DNA from: Calliopum simillimum
Taxonomy: Eukaryota; Arthropoda; Insecta; Diptera; Lauxaniidae
Reading direction: 5' to 3'
DNA length: 64,000 nt
Assembly: GCA_951812925.1 (NCBI GenBank)
Contig: OX638372.1
Coordinates: 45,568,245 to 45,632,244 of the forward strand
In this document: piece after piece, positions 10,561-21,140 of the stretch
How the letters are laid out: every line of letters starts with the position of its first letter
Numbering within the stretch: position 1 is the stretch's first letter
Notes under the pieces: model-generated
The model's input: the letters and a program-made list of their open reading frames with translations, nothing else
Databases searched by the model: none
Told to the model about the DNA's origin: nothing
Program-made: the position numbers and the translations under genes

Positions 10561-11164
10561 GACTTTTTGCCAGTTTTATTTGTGTGTTAATACGTATTGA
10601 TATATCATAATTGTTGTTTTGTGTTATTTATTGATATTTGGTATAGTTGTTCCTTTGGAACAAATTCAATACCGATTGCAGGTGTTTCCACCTTATCAGG
10701 GCGTGTTCTCCCAAATAACTTTAAGAATTTTTAAGTGTGTTACTTAATGACATTTTATATTGAAAATTGATTTTATTTTAATTGAACTTTTAGTCATATA
10801 TTTGCAAAGATCGATTTACATATAAATCTATCAATGCATTTTTCTAACACATAATTATGACAAATCAAGGAACGGATTAAAAACACGGCTATAGTGACAT
10901 ATGTGTTAGAAAAATGCATTGATAGATTTATATGTAAATCGATCTTTGCAAATATATGACTAAAAGTTCAATTAAAATAAAATCAGTTTTGTAAAAACTT
11001 CAATATACTACGGTCTTAGTTAAAAAATTTTAATGATTAAACCGGTAATGATACCATCTCTTTATTAAATTCGTAAGAAAATTACAAAAAATATCTTAAA
11101 GGATCTAAAAATTGGCCGAGGATCGTTTTTTTAAAATCTTAATACTAAAATATTAACGGTGTTA

Positions 11165-11594
11165 TTTACCTGGCCAAACATTAAATACCCTACACTGCAG
11201 TATTTTGAAAATTTTACTTGTACGGAAGGTGTCACGACCTCTTGTTCAAATTCATATAGGTTTTGCTCAGATCTAGCACTTACTGTTCTCAGTGTCTGAG
11301 TGAAATTTCGTTGGATTACTTTAAAAAACGTTTGCAGTGTAGCATTTTAAAACTTTTGCATATTTGGGAGTTGCCACTCCCTCTTGTCCGATTTCGTCTA
11401 GTTTTTACTCAGAGCTGGCACTTACAGTTCTCAGTGGCTGAGTGTTCTTCTTGATTGGGAACAGCCCTTACTTAACTTGGGCAAACAATAGTAAAGTACT
11501 TATTGTACCAAATCTTACAAATTGACTTATTTTATTTTTGTTGGAAGCGGCACCGCCCACTTTGCCATTATTTCTCTCAATGCTCTTTGCATGT
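11165..11594 (+). mobile_element. DINE/Helitron-like fragment, two internal units
   Basis: Starts with GGCCAAACATTAAATACCCT (about 11173), the same leading motif as at 42541 and 43428. Two units of the ~145-bp repeat follow (GTGTCACGACCTCTTGTTC and GTTGCCACTCCCTCTTGTCC), then further degenerate sequence (GCGGCACCGCCCAC near 11549). It is cut at about 11594 by the element running to 12827. Open frame 11263-11454 is repeat-derived. Confidence 0.65.
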
Positions 11595-12827
11595 GTACAC
11601 TGAGAAAACAGTATGATTATAAACATCAAAAATTGGTAATAATTAACAAATAATATATTTGACATAAGCGAATCGAATATTTGATATTATTTAATGAGTG
11701 GCATATTTGAGCAATTTTATTGGTTCAATCGTATATTTGTTATAGTAAAGGTACCAAAATGTGTGAGAAATGATAGGTAGTGGTTCTATTAGAGGAGATT
11801 TAGCATTATCATGTATTTATTCATTATTATACAAGTGTGAAGTACATAATATGTTGTGTAGAGAAGAACGGGGCAATGTCGCGCACTAAACTTTGACATG
11901 CTCGTAAAGCCGTACATCTCAAGCGAATGCAACGAGTAAGCATTCGATCGAGAGATAATTTCATTGGTTACATCTGTGTGTAGCAAGAAATTGTGTCTGT
12001 GTAAGTGAATGTGCACGACATTACCCCAATGGTCGTTTTAAAGGTCAACTTCGATAACTCGGTGAAGCCCAAAATTTTTTTCCAAAACCAAATACTTCTT
12101 TTCTTTGGCAGGATATTTCGTTTCAGAAAACACTTACCTGGTATATTTTCCCGCAAGGAAAATTATTTTTCTGACCCGATAAAAAACACTTTTATCGTCC
12201 CGAAAGCGTGCATTTTGAAAAAAAGGTTACTCTGTAGAGACGAACTGGTAAAAATTGCTAGTATTATATGCATAAGCTCAGTAGGTCAGCAGGTCCCTAC
12301 CTTACAAACAGTTGGTAAATCATTCAATTCTTTGGGCTAAAACAGCCAGTGCATGACTTTACCCCCTGCACGACATTACCCCGTTCTACTCTATTGATTG
12401 TTTTTTGTAACTTTTGAAAATAATGTTTTGAAAATAATGTCAGTATGTTTTTGACCTTTTTCAATACTTGTTGAATTTTTTGTATGACTTTTTGTTTAGA
12501 ATTACAGCATATAGAGTTAGCTCAATGTATAAGATGTTTAAGTTATAACCTGGAGGAGTAGGCTCAAATCCCAGACAAGAAAGTTTATTTATTTAATTAT
12601 TTTTTTTTTAGAGTGCATTCGAATCCCAGACAAGGTTTTTTTAAGTTAAAGCAAATATTTGACATTCCATCAAACAGATATCAGTTTTGGCCCAATCAAC
12701 AATGTTTCAAGGTCCAATTAAAGGCATATTAATATTAACCGAAATTTGTTAATTATTAACAAATATTTTCTAAAATGTTCAATCAAATATATTTCTTTGA
12801 TGGAAACATACTCTTTTCTAAGTGTAC
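11595..12827. mobile_element. 1.23-kb TIR element containing a tRNA-like sequence
   Basis: The left end GTACACTGAGAAAACAGTAT pairs with the right end at 12806-12827, whose reverse complement begins GTACACTTAGAAAAGAGTAT. Inside, 12515-12580 carries a tRNA-like sequence (A-box-like TTAGCTCAATG and B-box-like GGCTCAAATCCC) followed by a T-rich run. A second element is nested at 11859-12393. The layout repeats that of the elements at 18165 and 26034. Confidence 0.75.
11859..12393. mobile_element. Nested 535-bp TIR element
   Basis: The ends TAGAGAAGAACGGGGCAATG (11859) and, inverted from 12393, TAGAGTAGAACGGGGTAATG match over about 24 bp. An internal copy of the GCACGACATTACCCC end motif occurs near 12010. 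The 111-codon open frame 12005-12340 lies inside; I see no domain in it. Confidence 0.75.
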
Positions 12828-14000
12828 CAAATTTTAGTTTTTTGCGTCAAGCAATTTCAGAGGAATGAATCAGTTTTTAGGAGGGAGTGGCATCGCCCAT
12901 TTTTCTAATGAGAATTATACCTGCAATACCAAAACTAGTTTGCAAACTACTCCATGGAAGAAACCGACTAGTCCAAATTCTGGTTCCATCACAGTTTTAC
13001 ATTGTTTGTCATTGGGCTTAACCAATTGTCCCCCTATACATTACATTTGGACCAGAAAAAGAAACATTTTTTTTTGTATTTTATTTATAAATTTCAAAGA
13101 ATTTAATTTAATATACAAATTTTACTCGAAAACGTCAAAGGTTTCATAGACACATTTGCTAAAGAGTTTGTAATTTATTTCTGAGCATTGTGTTCTGGGA
13201 TTGAATCTTGGTGTCGATGAATTTTTTATATTAAATTTTTATTATTTTATGCCTCGGCTATGTTGGACAAATGTTTCATTTTCCGCTCCGAAGATTCTTC
13301 AGACAAATTTTGTACAAATTAATAGAAATTTAAAAATTGAAATTAAAAATCATCGAGTGGAGGATTCAGTAGTCAGTAACGTTAAAATTTTACTGACAAA
13401 ATCGATACACTACCACTTCTGCTACTAATGATGACTTATGCATTACATTCAGACCATTTTTCATGCAAATGACCGACTTTGCAATACACTTGGACCATTT
13501 TTGCTACAATTGATAATTTAAGTGAACTTATTCTAGTTTTAGGTGTAGTCCGTTTTGGTCTACCTTCAAAATAACTAGACCAAAGATGGGACTATTGATA
13601 CAATTGTCTCCGCCGGTTCTACAGGGATTTGTTCCCGATGACTTTTACTTATTTAGTAAATCTATCTATCTGCGTCAAAGAGTTTCGAAGAAATGATTAG
13701 TTAATTTCTTTGGATGGCGTGGCCTGACTTAGTCTTTTTTAGACTAACACGAAGTGAAAACTTCTTTAAAGTCAGTCAGTTTCCGTGACACTAAGGAATA
13801 ATTACTCTAACAAACAAAATCTCATTATCATAAAGTTTACTTTCGTTTTTCCCTCACAACTTGAAAACTATAAAAGATAGCTGACCATGCCCTAACTTTA
13901 TGTGGGAGGTATGCGTGCCGTGTTTTAATTTCAAAAACATCTGTACGTACCAAATTTCACGAGCCTAGGTCTATTATTACTATTTATGATCGCCGTTCAA
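12828..14000 (+). repeat. Degenerate DINE-like sequence with tRNA-like and hammerhead-like remnants
   Basis: Resumes the repeat cut at 11594 (GTACCAAATTTTAG, then GGAGTGGCATCGCCC near 12883). Further relics of the same flavour occur near 13720 (GGCGTGGCC) and 13900 (GTGGGAGGTATGCGTGCC). A B-box-like GGATTGAATCTTGG lies at 13198. A decayed hammerhead-like stretch lies at 13262-13310 on the minus strand. Open frames here are not convincing genes. Confidence 0.5.
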
Positions 14001-15770
14001 TACAAAACCGTTCACTATGCATTATGAAATAAATTCTGTAGATTCTGTAATGTTTCTTTTCCATTACATAGCCCTCTACTTCTGAGATGGGTGCCTTACA
14101 TCCAAGGTACATAGTGACATTCACTTATGCTTTGCAAAATAAGACTGTGATAGCATTTGGTGACGGGATCCCAACCCCTTTTGTAATTCTTATTTTAGCC
14201 CATTTTAGTCCAGTTTTGGAAAAAGAGGTCAAAAATACCCAGCAGCCAATGGGTTAAGAAGTTCTGAAATAACTTTTTCTTGTGAAAATAATGAAAGTGT
14301 CAAGATTAATGCTACGATAAGTAAAGCTAAGAGAATATGTTGATAAAATTCTCTATTAGTGTTATAGGGTACTATAGAGTCAGCAAACAAATTATCGTAT
14401 TACTAAATGAAAATATTCCATCTCTCTGGAAAAATCAATACATTAAAGAACATAAGCCAGCCAACAAGCAAAAGTTGTAACACGAAAAGGACAATTCACT
14501 GCAGTTAATCAACGAAAGAAAAAGTGGCACTAATGAAAATGAAACTTTGGCCATGGTGTAAGTACCTACATAGGTTTTATTGTATTTTCATAGCAAACAT
14601 ACCAAACACTAGATATACTTGTATGCATGCGTATATCCTTTTCCTGTGCCTGTACACATTGCAATCACACAACTCGTAGAAAACTTCGATAATTAAACTT
14701 TCGGAAAAGTGAACAAATGAAGTCCTTTTTTCCTTGTGTTTTGCACAAAGCTCAATCGAAGGATGTTTATTCGGTTGTTGTGCTGTGTAGTTGTTTAACT
14801 GCTACTGCTCCACATAATATTGGTAAAACAGTACTCTTGCAGAAAGCCCCTATAAATCCTTTTGCTACTTACTACTCTTTATTTATATGACTGTATGTAT
14901 AGTATGTGTGCTGGATTGTCTTACTATTTAGTTGTTGTCAGTTACTGCTAATTAGTTGTTGCATGGCACAGTTGTTCATTTGGTAAGCAACTTTATCATG
15001 GATTCGGATTTTTGTTTCATCTTCTTTTATTTCGTTGGGACTTTTCTGTGCCATTCCTCTGGCTTTTGTGTCAATGAAAAAGTTGGTCCTTTTTTGTTTA
15101 CAAAATACGAACTAAACGTGACTTTGACCCGTACTGCATTATCGACAGCATCTTATAACTGACCAGTAAGTACATAAATTTGGGCTTAAGGAACTTGTTA
15201 AGTTTTTTGCGTTTTTTTTTATGTACTTTTTTCTTTGCAGTTCATTGTGATTTTCTGCACTCAAAACAAAGTTTTATGAAAATTAAGTTCTTGAAAATAG
15301 GGATAGGTCGAAACAATCGATCAAGTTTTGACTTTAAATCCCCGTTTTTTCTGAAAATTAATGAAAAGTTAGCATTTAGCAAACATATAATTATGGTAAA
15401 ATAATTTTCCAAAGTTCCGAAAACATCCAAGATGGCGGCCGTATGAATATCGTTCCAACGTTTGGATCATCACAGTTTTGAAAATGCATAGCCCGTCGGA
15501 TTTCTATCTGGTTTTTATGATATATTCAGAATATACTTTAAACAGTATGAGCTTTGGAAAAAAATAAACAAACAAACGAAAACAGAAAAAATTACTTAAG
15601 AAGGAAACATTTTGTTTTTTTTTTTAAAGCCATTTTGGGGCTTGATGCGCCCTTTTATTTTATTTAAAATATTTTTACTTAAAAGTTAATTTTATTAAAA
15701 TATTTTCCAATCCTCAGAAGCTTGCAATTATGAGTTTTTGAAGTTGTGAAGTCTTTGCGTTGCGCTATTG
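14001..15770. other. Intergenic, no gene recognised
   Basis: Mostly AT-rich unique-looking sequence. Small frames at 14956-15162 and 15180-15404 have no recognisable domain. No inverted-end element was found. Confidence 0.4.
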
Positions 15771-15949
15771 TATATTAGGGTGGCCGTTAAATGGCTCTTT
15801 GTCATATTTCAAAGATGAATGGTCGTCAGTCGATTCCAAATGTTGAAAAAAAAATTTTCAGATTCTTATGTTGTCCTGATTTCCCCTGCTAGGTCTCTTA
15901 GTAAACGGTTAAGAGAAAGTTGGGCGCAATGACCAAAAATTCGAATTCA

Positions 15950-16055
15950 AAATTCAATCAATATGCCCGGGGAAATTTTTCTCAAACTGCAGTAGAAGAT
16001 GCACGGCAGTGTGATCCCCCGGGAATATTGATTCACGATAACCCCCATTATCTTT
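15950..16055 (+). repeat. Short repeat shared with 53235-53330
   Basis: CTCAAACTGCAGTAGAAGAT, then GCACGGCAG, then CCCCGGGAATATTGATTCAC recurs at about 85% identity near 53250-53325. In one frame both copies read [SP]QTA[VI]E[DN]ARQ followed by PGI[LF]IHDNPH, with several differences synonymous or conservative. I do not recognise the protein; it may be part of a transposon ORF. Confidence 0.6.
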
Positions 16056-16263
16056 CAAGCCATTTTATAAATCCCATTTTGAAAATGTGGACAAAGCATG
16101 TAAACGGTCCAGAAAACTATCATATTTTTTTTTCGAGAAAAATGTGTCCCATCAAATAATAGTAAGGGTCACTATAGATGTTAATCATATAGGGTGAACC
16201 AATTTAAAATGTAGGGTAAATTTTAACGAATCATAATTAAAATTTGTGACTAAATGAAATTCT
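16056..16263. other. Intergenic
   Basis: AT-rich, nothing recognised. Confidence 0.35.
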
Positions 16264-16700
16264 GAGTAGTTGATATCGTATTGGGCTGCTCACACCATCG
16301 CAATGGCTACTTTTCTTGAACGCGTGGCCTATAGCCGTGAGTAGATGATATAGTATTGGGCTGATCACATCTGACGCAATGGTATTCTCTTGAACGCGTA
16401 CTCTCTAGTCTTGGGTAGCTGATATAGTTTCGGACTGCTCAGCCACCGAGCACTATCCCCTTGTTCTACGCTCACGCTATTGATTGCAATGCTCTTCTGT
16501 ACGCGACTAAATTCCTCTTACTTCGTTTGCTATGCTGCTGTTTACATATCTAACCCCATTTGAGACTAGATCTCACCTACAAATAACTGATGTATTATCG
16601 GGCTATTCGTTTGTGTTACCCCTCACTCTTGTACTTGCCACAGGCAACTGATTTATTATCTGGCTACGTGTGTTTAGTACTATAACTACTTTAACGCAGC
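16264..16700 (+). repeat. 75-bp tandem repeat, three clear units plus decayed ones
   Basis: Units starting at 16264, 16339 and 16414 share GAGTAG-TGATAT-GTATTGGGCTG, a CGCAATGG block and TCTTGAACGCGT. Two shorter, more diverged units (ACTGATGTATTATCGGGCTA, then ACTGATTTATTATCTGGCTA) follow at about 16580 and 16648. Confidence 0.7.
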
Positions 16701-16930
16701 AAATACCTGGTTTTCTTCTCTGCTGCTGCTCTCCGCCTTGTCTGCGACTTCTGCTTACTGCTGCTGCTCCTGTTGTTTGCCGGTCGCCGGCCACGCAAAA
16801 ACTGTTCCGATCAACTGCTGCGTGTCTAAATTTATTTTCTGTTTCTGTGACAGCAAACAGATCGAACGACAGCTGCGTGTCAAAAACAGCTGTTGCGCAG
16901 TGTTGCCGTTGCGTCTGGTTTTGCTGATGT
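16701..16930. other. GC-richer CTG/CAG-rich island
   Basis: An unusually GC-rich patch with repeated CTGCTG and AACAGCTG motifs. Frames on both strands are open (16603-16794 minus, 16670-16927 plus) because of the trinucleotide bias; no domain is seen. It could be the 5' part of a retroelement. Confidence 0.35.
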
Positions 16931-18164
16931 GGTTGCGATTTTACCCTAAACTAAATGCAGGCTTATTTTTCTTGGCTAAGGACTTTTTAACAATAATAAA
17001 TCCTTATTTTAATTAATGATAGTAAAATAGATTACATTTCATGAGTTTGAGTTGGCTTTTCTTTAAAAGTAATTGTATTGTATATTATAGCAAGAAACTA
17101 CGAAATGATTAGTAACTTATATATTAAAAAAAATATGATACATTATAATAAGCATTTTATACGAAGCGATGATTTGTAGGAGGAAAACGCGGCTCCGCCA
17201 ACTTACCTCCTCATATACTGTGTAATTATAAAACATGCAACATAAGTATATGGCATTGCTCCCCCTTACAAAAACACACAAATTTGACGTAAATGGATGA
17301 GATTCAACTGGGTGCAATAGGCGTCAGAACACAGAACGTCGATGGGAAAAGTGTTTAGTGTCACGCCCCTCATAGAGTTCTCCATGTCTCTGCGGCTATG
17401 TGACACAAATGGATCAGATTTGTTACACATGTGCAAAAGAAAAATTACCTTCACTGGAAAAATGTACAAAAATAGCATTCTATGATTGTCGGAACTTAAA
17501 AAGTAAAATTCAAATATCTGCTGATCTCTAAATGATCTTTGGAGGAAACCATTAAAATTTTTTATAGAAAAAATTGAATAAATGATATTTTTGACAGTGT
17601 AAAATTTTTTGTTGTATGTGAAGCTTTGCCATACCACACTTTTGTGAGTCAAATGAACAGTTTATTCATTAAATGCCAGACATAACGAAAAGTGGCTTGC
17701 TGTCGCCGGTTTTTCTCGTACTCTCTGGTCTTATCCTTTTTTGTAATTAATGTCATCAGTAGTGAGTTTTGTTGTTTTTATACATTTTGGTTTTAGATAT
17801 CAAATAAAATGAATTTTATTTTTATTTTATTTTTTTTTTCTTATTTTTCGTAAAAACAACATTTAGAAAATCTCTCTGTATATCATTCCCATTGTCTCTT
17901 CTGTCAGAGTGGTAAAATTGCAAATTGGAAAAGTTTAACAATTCCAGCTAACATTTTGCTTTAACAGGCTCATACCAGGCTGTTTCATTGTAATTGTTGT
18001 TTTTGGTAGCACAAATAAAAAGAAGCAAATATTTCCAAATGGAATGAAAGAATGAATGAATGAATATTTGTTGACAATCATCATTTGAAATTGTTGACAA
18101 ATAGTTGAAGCGCATTTTTTGATACAAAAATAATTGTACGAAAATGTACGCTGATAGTAGCATT
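16931..18164. other. Intergenic, no gene recognised
   Basis: AT-rich. Frames at 17117-17317 and 17266-17652 (minus) have no domain. There is a GAAT run at 18045-18064 and a T-rich tract near 17800-17850. Confidence 0.4.
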
Positions 18165-18891
18165 CTACACGGAGAAAAATGAGTGTCATAAATTTCACTC
18201 CGATCGAGTAGTACAAAAATTAAAGTAATCAACACTAAATCTTCAACATAAATTACCTTACCTTGTATAACAATTTTTACTTTATAATTCTAGTAAAAAT
18301 ATTTATGTTTGGACAGACATTTGTTTAATATACAAATTTTATACCTCTTCATCATATAGGTCAGTAGTAGAGAGGTCTAGCAAATTTGTTGTTGTAAGTA
18401 AAAATATTATATTTGTATATATTATACGGACGGACATCGGTTCGAATCATTGTGCGACGAGTTAGTTACTTTTTGTTTGAATTTTAAAGGGAGATAAATA
18501 TCATAAAAATGTACAACAATTTTTACTTTATAACAGACAAGTTTGTAATTGTAAGTAAAAACATCTTTTTTATCTATCACACGGTCGGACCCTGGTTCGA
18601 ATCCTAGTGTGGTCAGTTTGTTAATTTTTTTTAACCTAACAGTTAGGTAAAAATTACCTCAATTTTTTTTTAAAAATTACTATACAGTAAGGTTCATTGG
18701 CCCTATGCTCCTCCTAGGAGTTAAAGGAGAATACATACATACATACATACAGTAAGGTTATTCGAAAATTCTGAATTTACTAAAATAGTAAAGTAAAATT
18801 TATTTATTTGGGGAGTTGTCACTATATTGACTTGAAATTGTAGTAAAATTTACAAAAAATTAAATAGTACGTATTATTTTTTTCCGTGTAG
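18165..18891 (+). mobile_element. 727-bp TIR element containing tRNA-like sequences
   Basis: The left end CTACACGGAGAAAAAT pairs with the right end (inverse CTACACGGAAAAAAAT). Internal tRNA-like stretches lie at about 18359-18447 (A-like GGTCAGTAGTAGAG, B-like GGTTCGAATCATT) and near 18594-18608 (B-like GGTTCGAATCC), followed by T-rich DNA. Fragments of the same family occur inverted at about 45580-45782 and 42345-42490 and direct at 49915-50090. A 52-bp retro-insertion sits at 18695-18746. Confidence 0.75.
18695..18746 (+). mobile_element. 52-bp retroelement tail with 13-bp target duplication
   Basis: ATACAGTAAGGTT is present at 18682-18694 and again at 18747-18759. Between them is a GC-richer stub containing CTCCTCCTAGGAG and ending in an ATAC microsatellite. 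The related copy at 49960-49990 lacks the insert. This is a severely 5'-truncated SINE or LINE tail. Confidence 0.8.
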
Positions 18892-20555
18892 GACCTTTTT
18901 TTTTCTTTTTTGATTTTCTAAATAAAATTCAATTAACTTTGCAGCAAATAAATGTAAATGAAAAATTGTAAAATTTTGTAAAAAATTTTAACAGTCGATT
19001 GACTGCTATTCAACTGATAGGATTGCGTTTTAATCCTGAATTTTTGGTTTGGATTTTTTATGTGACAATTTAAGAATGCTTTCAAGTTTAGATTTTGTTA
19101 AAGATAATCAAACGCTCAACTAAAGCTTTCTGAAATAATTTTGACTTCTTGCTTTAATAGTCTTTAGTCCTTAAACCTGCTGCTGATGCTCATCACTCCA
19201 ACTTTTAACACTTCAAAGCAATATGCACTCGTAAGCTGGTAAGCAAGACAAAAGTGAGGAAAACTGTAGCTTAACCCTAAGCAGCTTTTAAAGTTTCACA
19301 AAGTATCACCAACAGTTTAAGCATACGCACTCGTATAGATACGAGTAGATAGATAACCATTCTGTCAGCCATAGTCTTGCCATACGTAGGACACTAAGCA
19401 AAAAACCAAAACAAAATATTTAAATACCCTTAACAGCACCTTGGTAAAAGCAGGTTAACCAATACAAAGCAAAAATAACAAAGACAAAAAAAGGCATAAG
19501 CCAAGAATGCATAGAGTGTGGGAAAACTATGTTTGGAAAAGGATTCTCCCGCTCTTTCGCTCGCTCATACAGGGATTTGCTGAAAGTTAAGTTATTTTTA
19601 TGCGGAAGACCCTGCAATGTGCACAAGAACTTCTTGACTTTCGAGTTTGAGCACTTTGGCTACAACAACAACAGCAAAAATAATAATAACAACGGTCAAC
19701 GTTATTGCAAAAAGGATAACTAAATGGACACAGAAAAAGCAGCAGAGCACGCCATCTACTGTTTGCCTTATGAATACACCAGAGAAATGTTTAACAATGT
19801 GCGAACAAGTTGAGTTTTTCTCAACAAAGCACCGAATTGTTGAACAGACAGATGGACAGACAAACAGGCAGTCTAGAAGAGCAGCATAAAGCCATAGACA
19901 GATGAAAAGTAAAGTTGTATTGTAGTTGAGAGTGAACGGGTGTTGCGGGCCTTTTTTGGTTAGTCAAAGCAAATAACATTATAAAGAAGCCAGCTATGTA
20001 GTAGTTTAACCCACGGATGAAGAAAAAAAACTAAAATCTGAGAAGAATGAAAAGGAAGCGCTTGGTCAAACAACACAAAAAGCCAACCAACAACAATAAT
20101 AATAATGGCAACAAAAACAACAAAAAGGATATCCGCACGGCTATACTTTTCTTTGCTAGTGTTTAGTAAATATAAAGCATAAGTATAGAGTACAAGTTTC
20201 TCCCCACTGTGCATAAGCAACAGCAAACCGTCTGCTACATGAGGTATTAAATTCTGTTAAATATGCTCTGAACATGGTCTGAACTTATTGTAATGGTATG
20301 ATAAAACATTTTGCCGTGGGATTAGTTATAACTTCAACAAGTAAGATCTATTTTCCCGACACTAACATGAATACTTGAAACTACATCACATACCAGCAGA
20401 TTCGATCGACTGCGTTCACAGGAATCGTTGTCTATCAGACCCATCTTTGGTCTCGCCAAGCTTCGCACTCTGTATTGTCTTTAACCCTTTCAGGTCTTAA
20501 TAAAATTTTATTAAAATATCGTTTCTGCAACTTTAAGCAAAATCCTCAAAATCCT
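18892..20555. other. Intergenic, no gene recognised
   Basis: AT-rich with AAC/CAA-rich patches (19660-19710, 20080-20130). Several short open frames (19420-19626, 19529-19723, 19960-20226) have no domain. Confidence 0.4.
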
Positions 20556-21140
20556 GGTTAGGTTAGGTTAGGTTAGGTTAAGTTAGGTTAGGTTAGGTTA
20601 GGTTAGGTTAGATTAGGTTAGGTTAGGTTAGGTTAGGTTAGGTTAGGTTAGGTTAGATTAGGTTAGGTTAGGTTAGGTTAGGTTAGGTTAGGTTAGGTTA
20701 GGTTAGCTTAGGTTAGGTTAGGTTAGATTAGGTTAGGTTAGGTTAGGTTAGGTTAGGTTAGGTTAGGTTAGGTTAGGTTAGGTTAGGTTAGGTTAGGTTA
20801 GGTTAGGTTAGGTTAGGTTAGGTTAGGTTAGATTAGATTAGGTTAGGTTAGGTTAGGTTAGGTTAGGTTAGGTTAGGTTAGGTTAGGTTAGGTTAGGTTA
20901 GGTTAGGTTAGGCTAGGTTAGGTTAGGTTAGGTTAGGTTAGGTTAGGTTAGGTTAGGTTAGTTTAGGTTGGGTTAGGTTAGGTTAGGTTAGGTTGGGTTA
21001 GGTTAGGTTAGGTTAGGTTAGGTTAGGTTAGGTTAGGTTAGGTTAGGTTAGGTTAGGTTAGGTTAGGTTAGGTTAGGTTAGGTTAGGTTAGGTTAGGTTA
21101 GGTTAGGTTAGGTTAGGTTAGGCTAGGTTAGGTTAGGTTA
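20556..21140 (+). repeat. (TTAGG)n array, 117 units
   Basis: 585 bp of the pentamer GGTTA (a permutation of TTAGG, the ancestral arthropod telomere repeat), all in one phase without a single indel. By eye, about 105 of 117 units are perfect. The variants are single substitutions (GATTA, GGCTA, GGTTG, GCTTA, GTTTA, AGTTA). Non-telomeric DNA flanks both sides, so it is an internal array. Confidence 0.97.

Larger units (their letters stand above)
10186..10982 (-). mobile_element. Retrozyme-like retroelement with hammerhead ribozyme and 16-bp target duplication
   Basis: The insertion is bounded by the 16-bp direct repeat AGTTTTGTAAAAACTT (10170-10185 and 10983-10998), the hallmark of target-primed retrotransposition. 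Inside, a ~179-bp segment occurs at 10181-10359 and again at 10726-10904, an exact offset of 545 bp. Part of it returns inverted at 10904-10985, forming an ~80-bp stem with about 50 bases of loop. Read on the minus strand, both direct copies begin at the hammerhead cleavage region. The structure is therefore one 545-bp monomer plus a partial second one, as expected for tandem retrozymes or Penelope pseudo-LTRs. A tRNA-like promoter (10486-10539) lies within the monomer. No protein is encoded, so mobilisation must be in trans. The copies differ by very few bases, suggesting recent activity. Confidence 0.85.

Noticed and set aside
12005..12340. 111-codon open frame inside a nested TIR element
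   Set aside because: No recognisable domain, and the element's size and ends fit a non-autonomous transposon.
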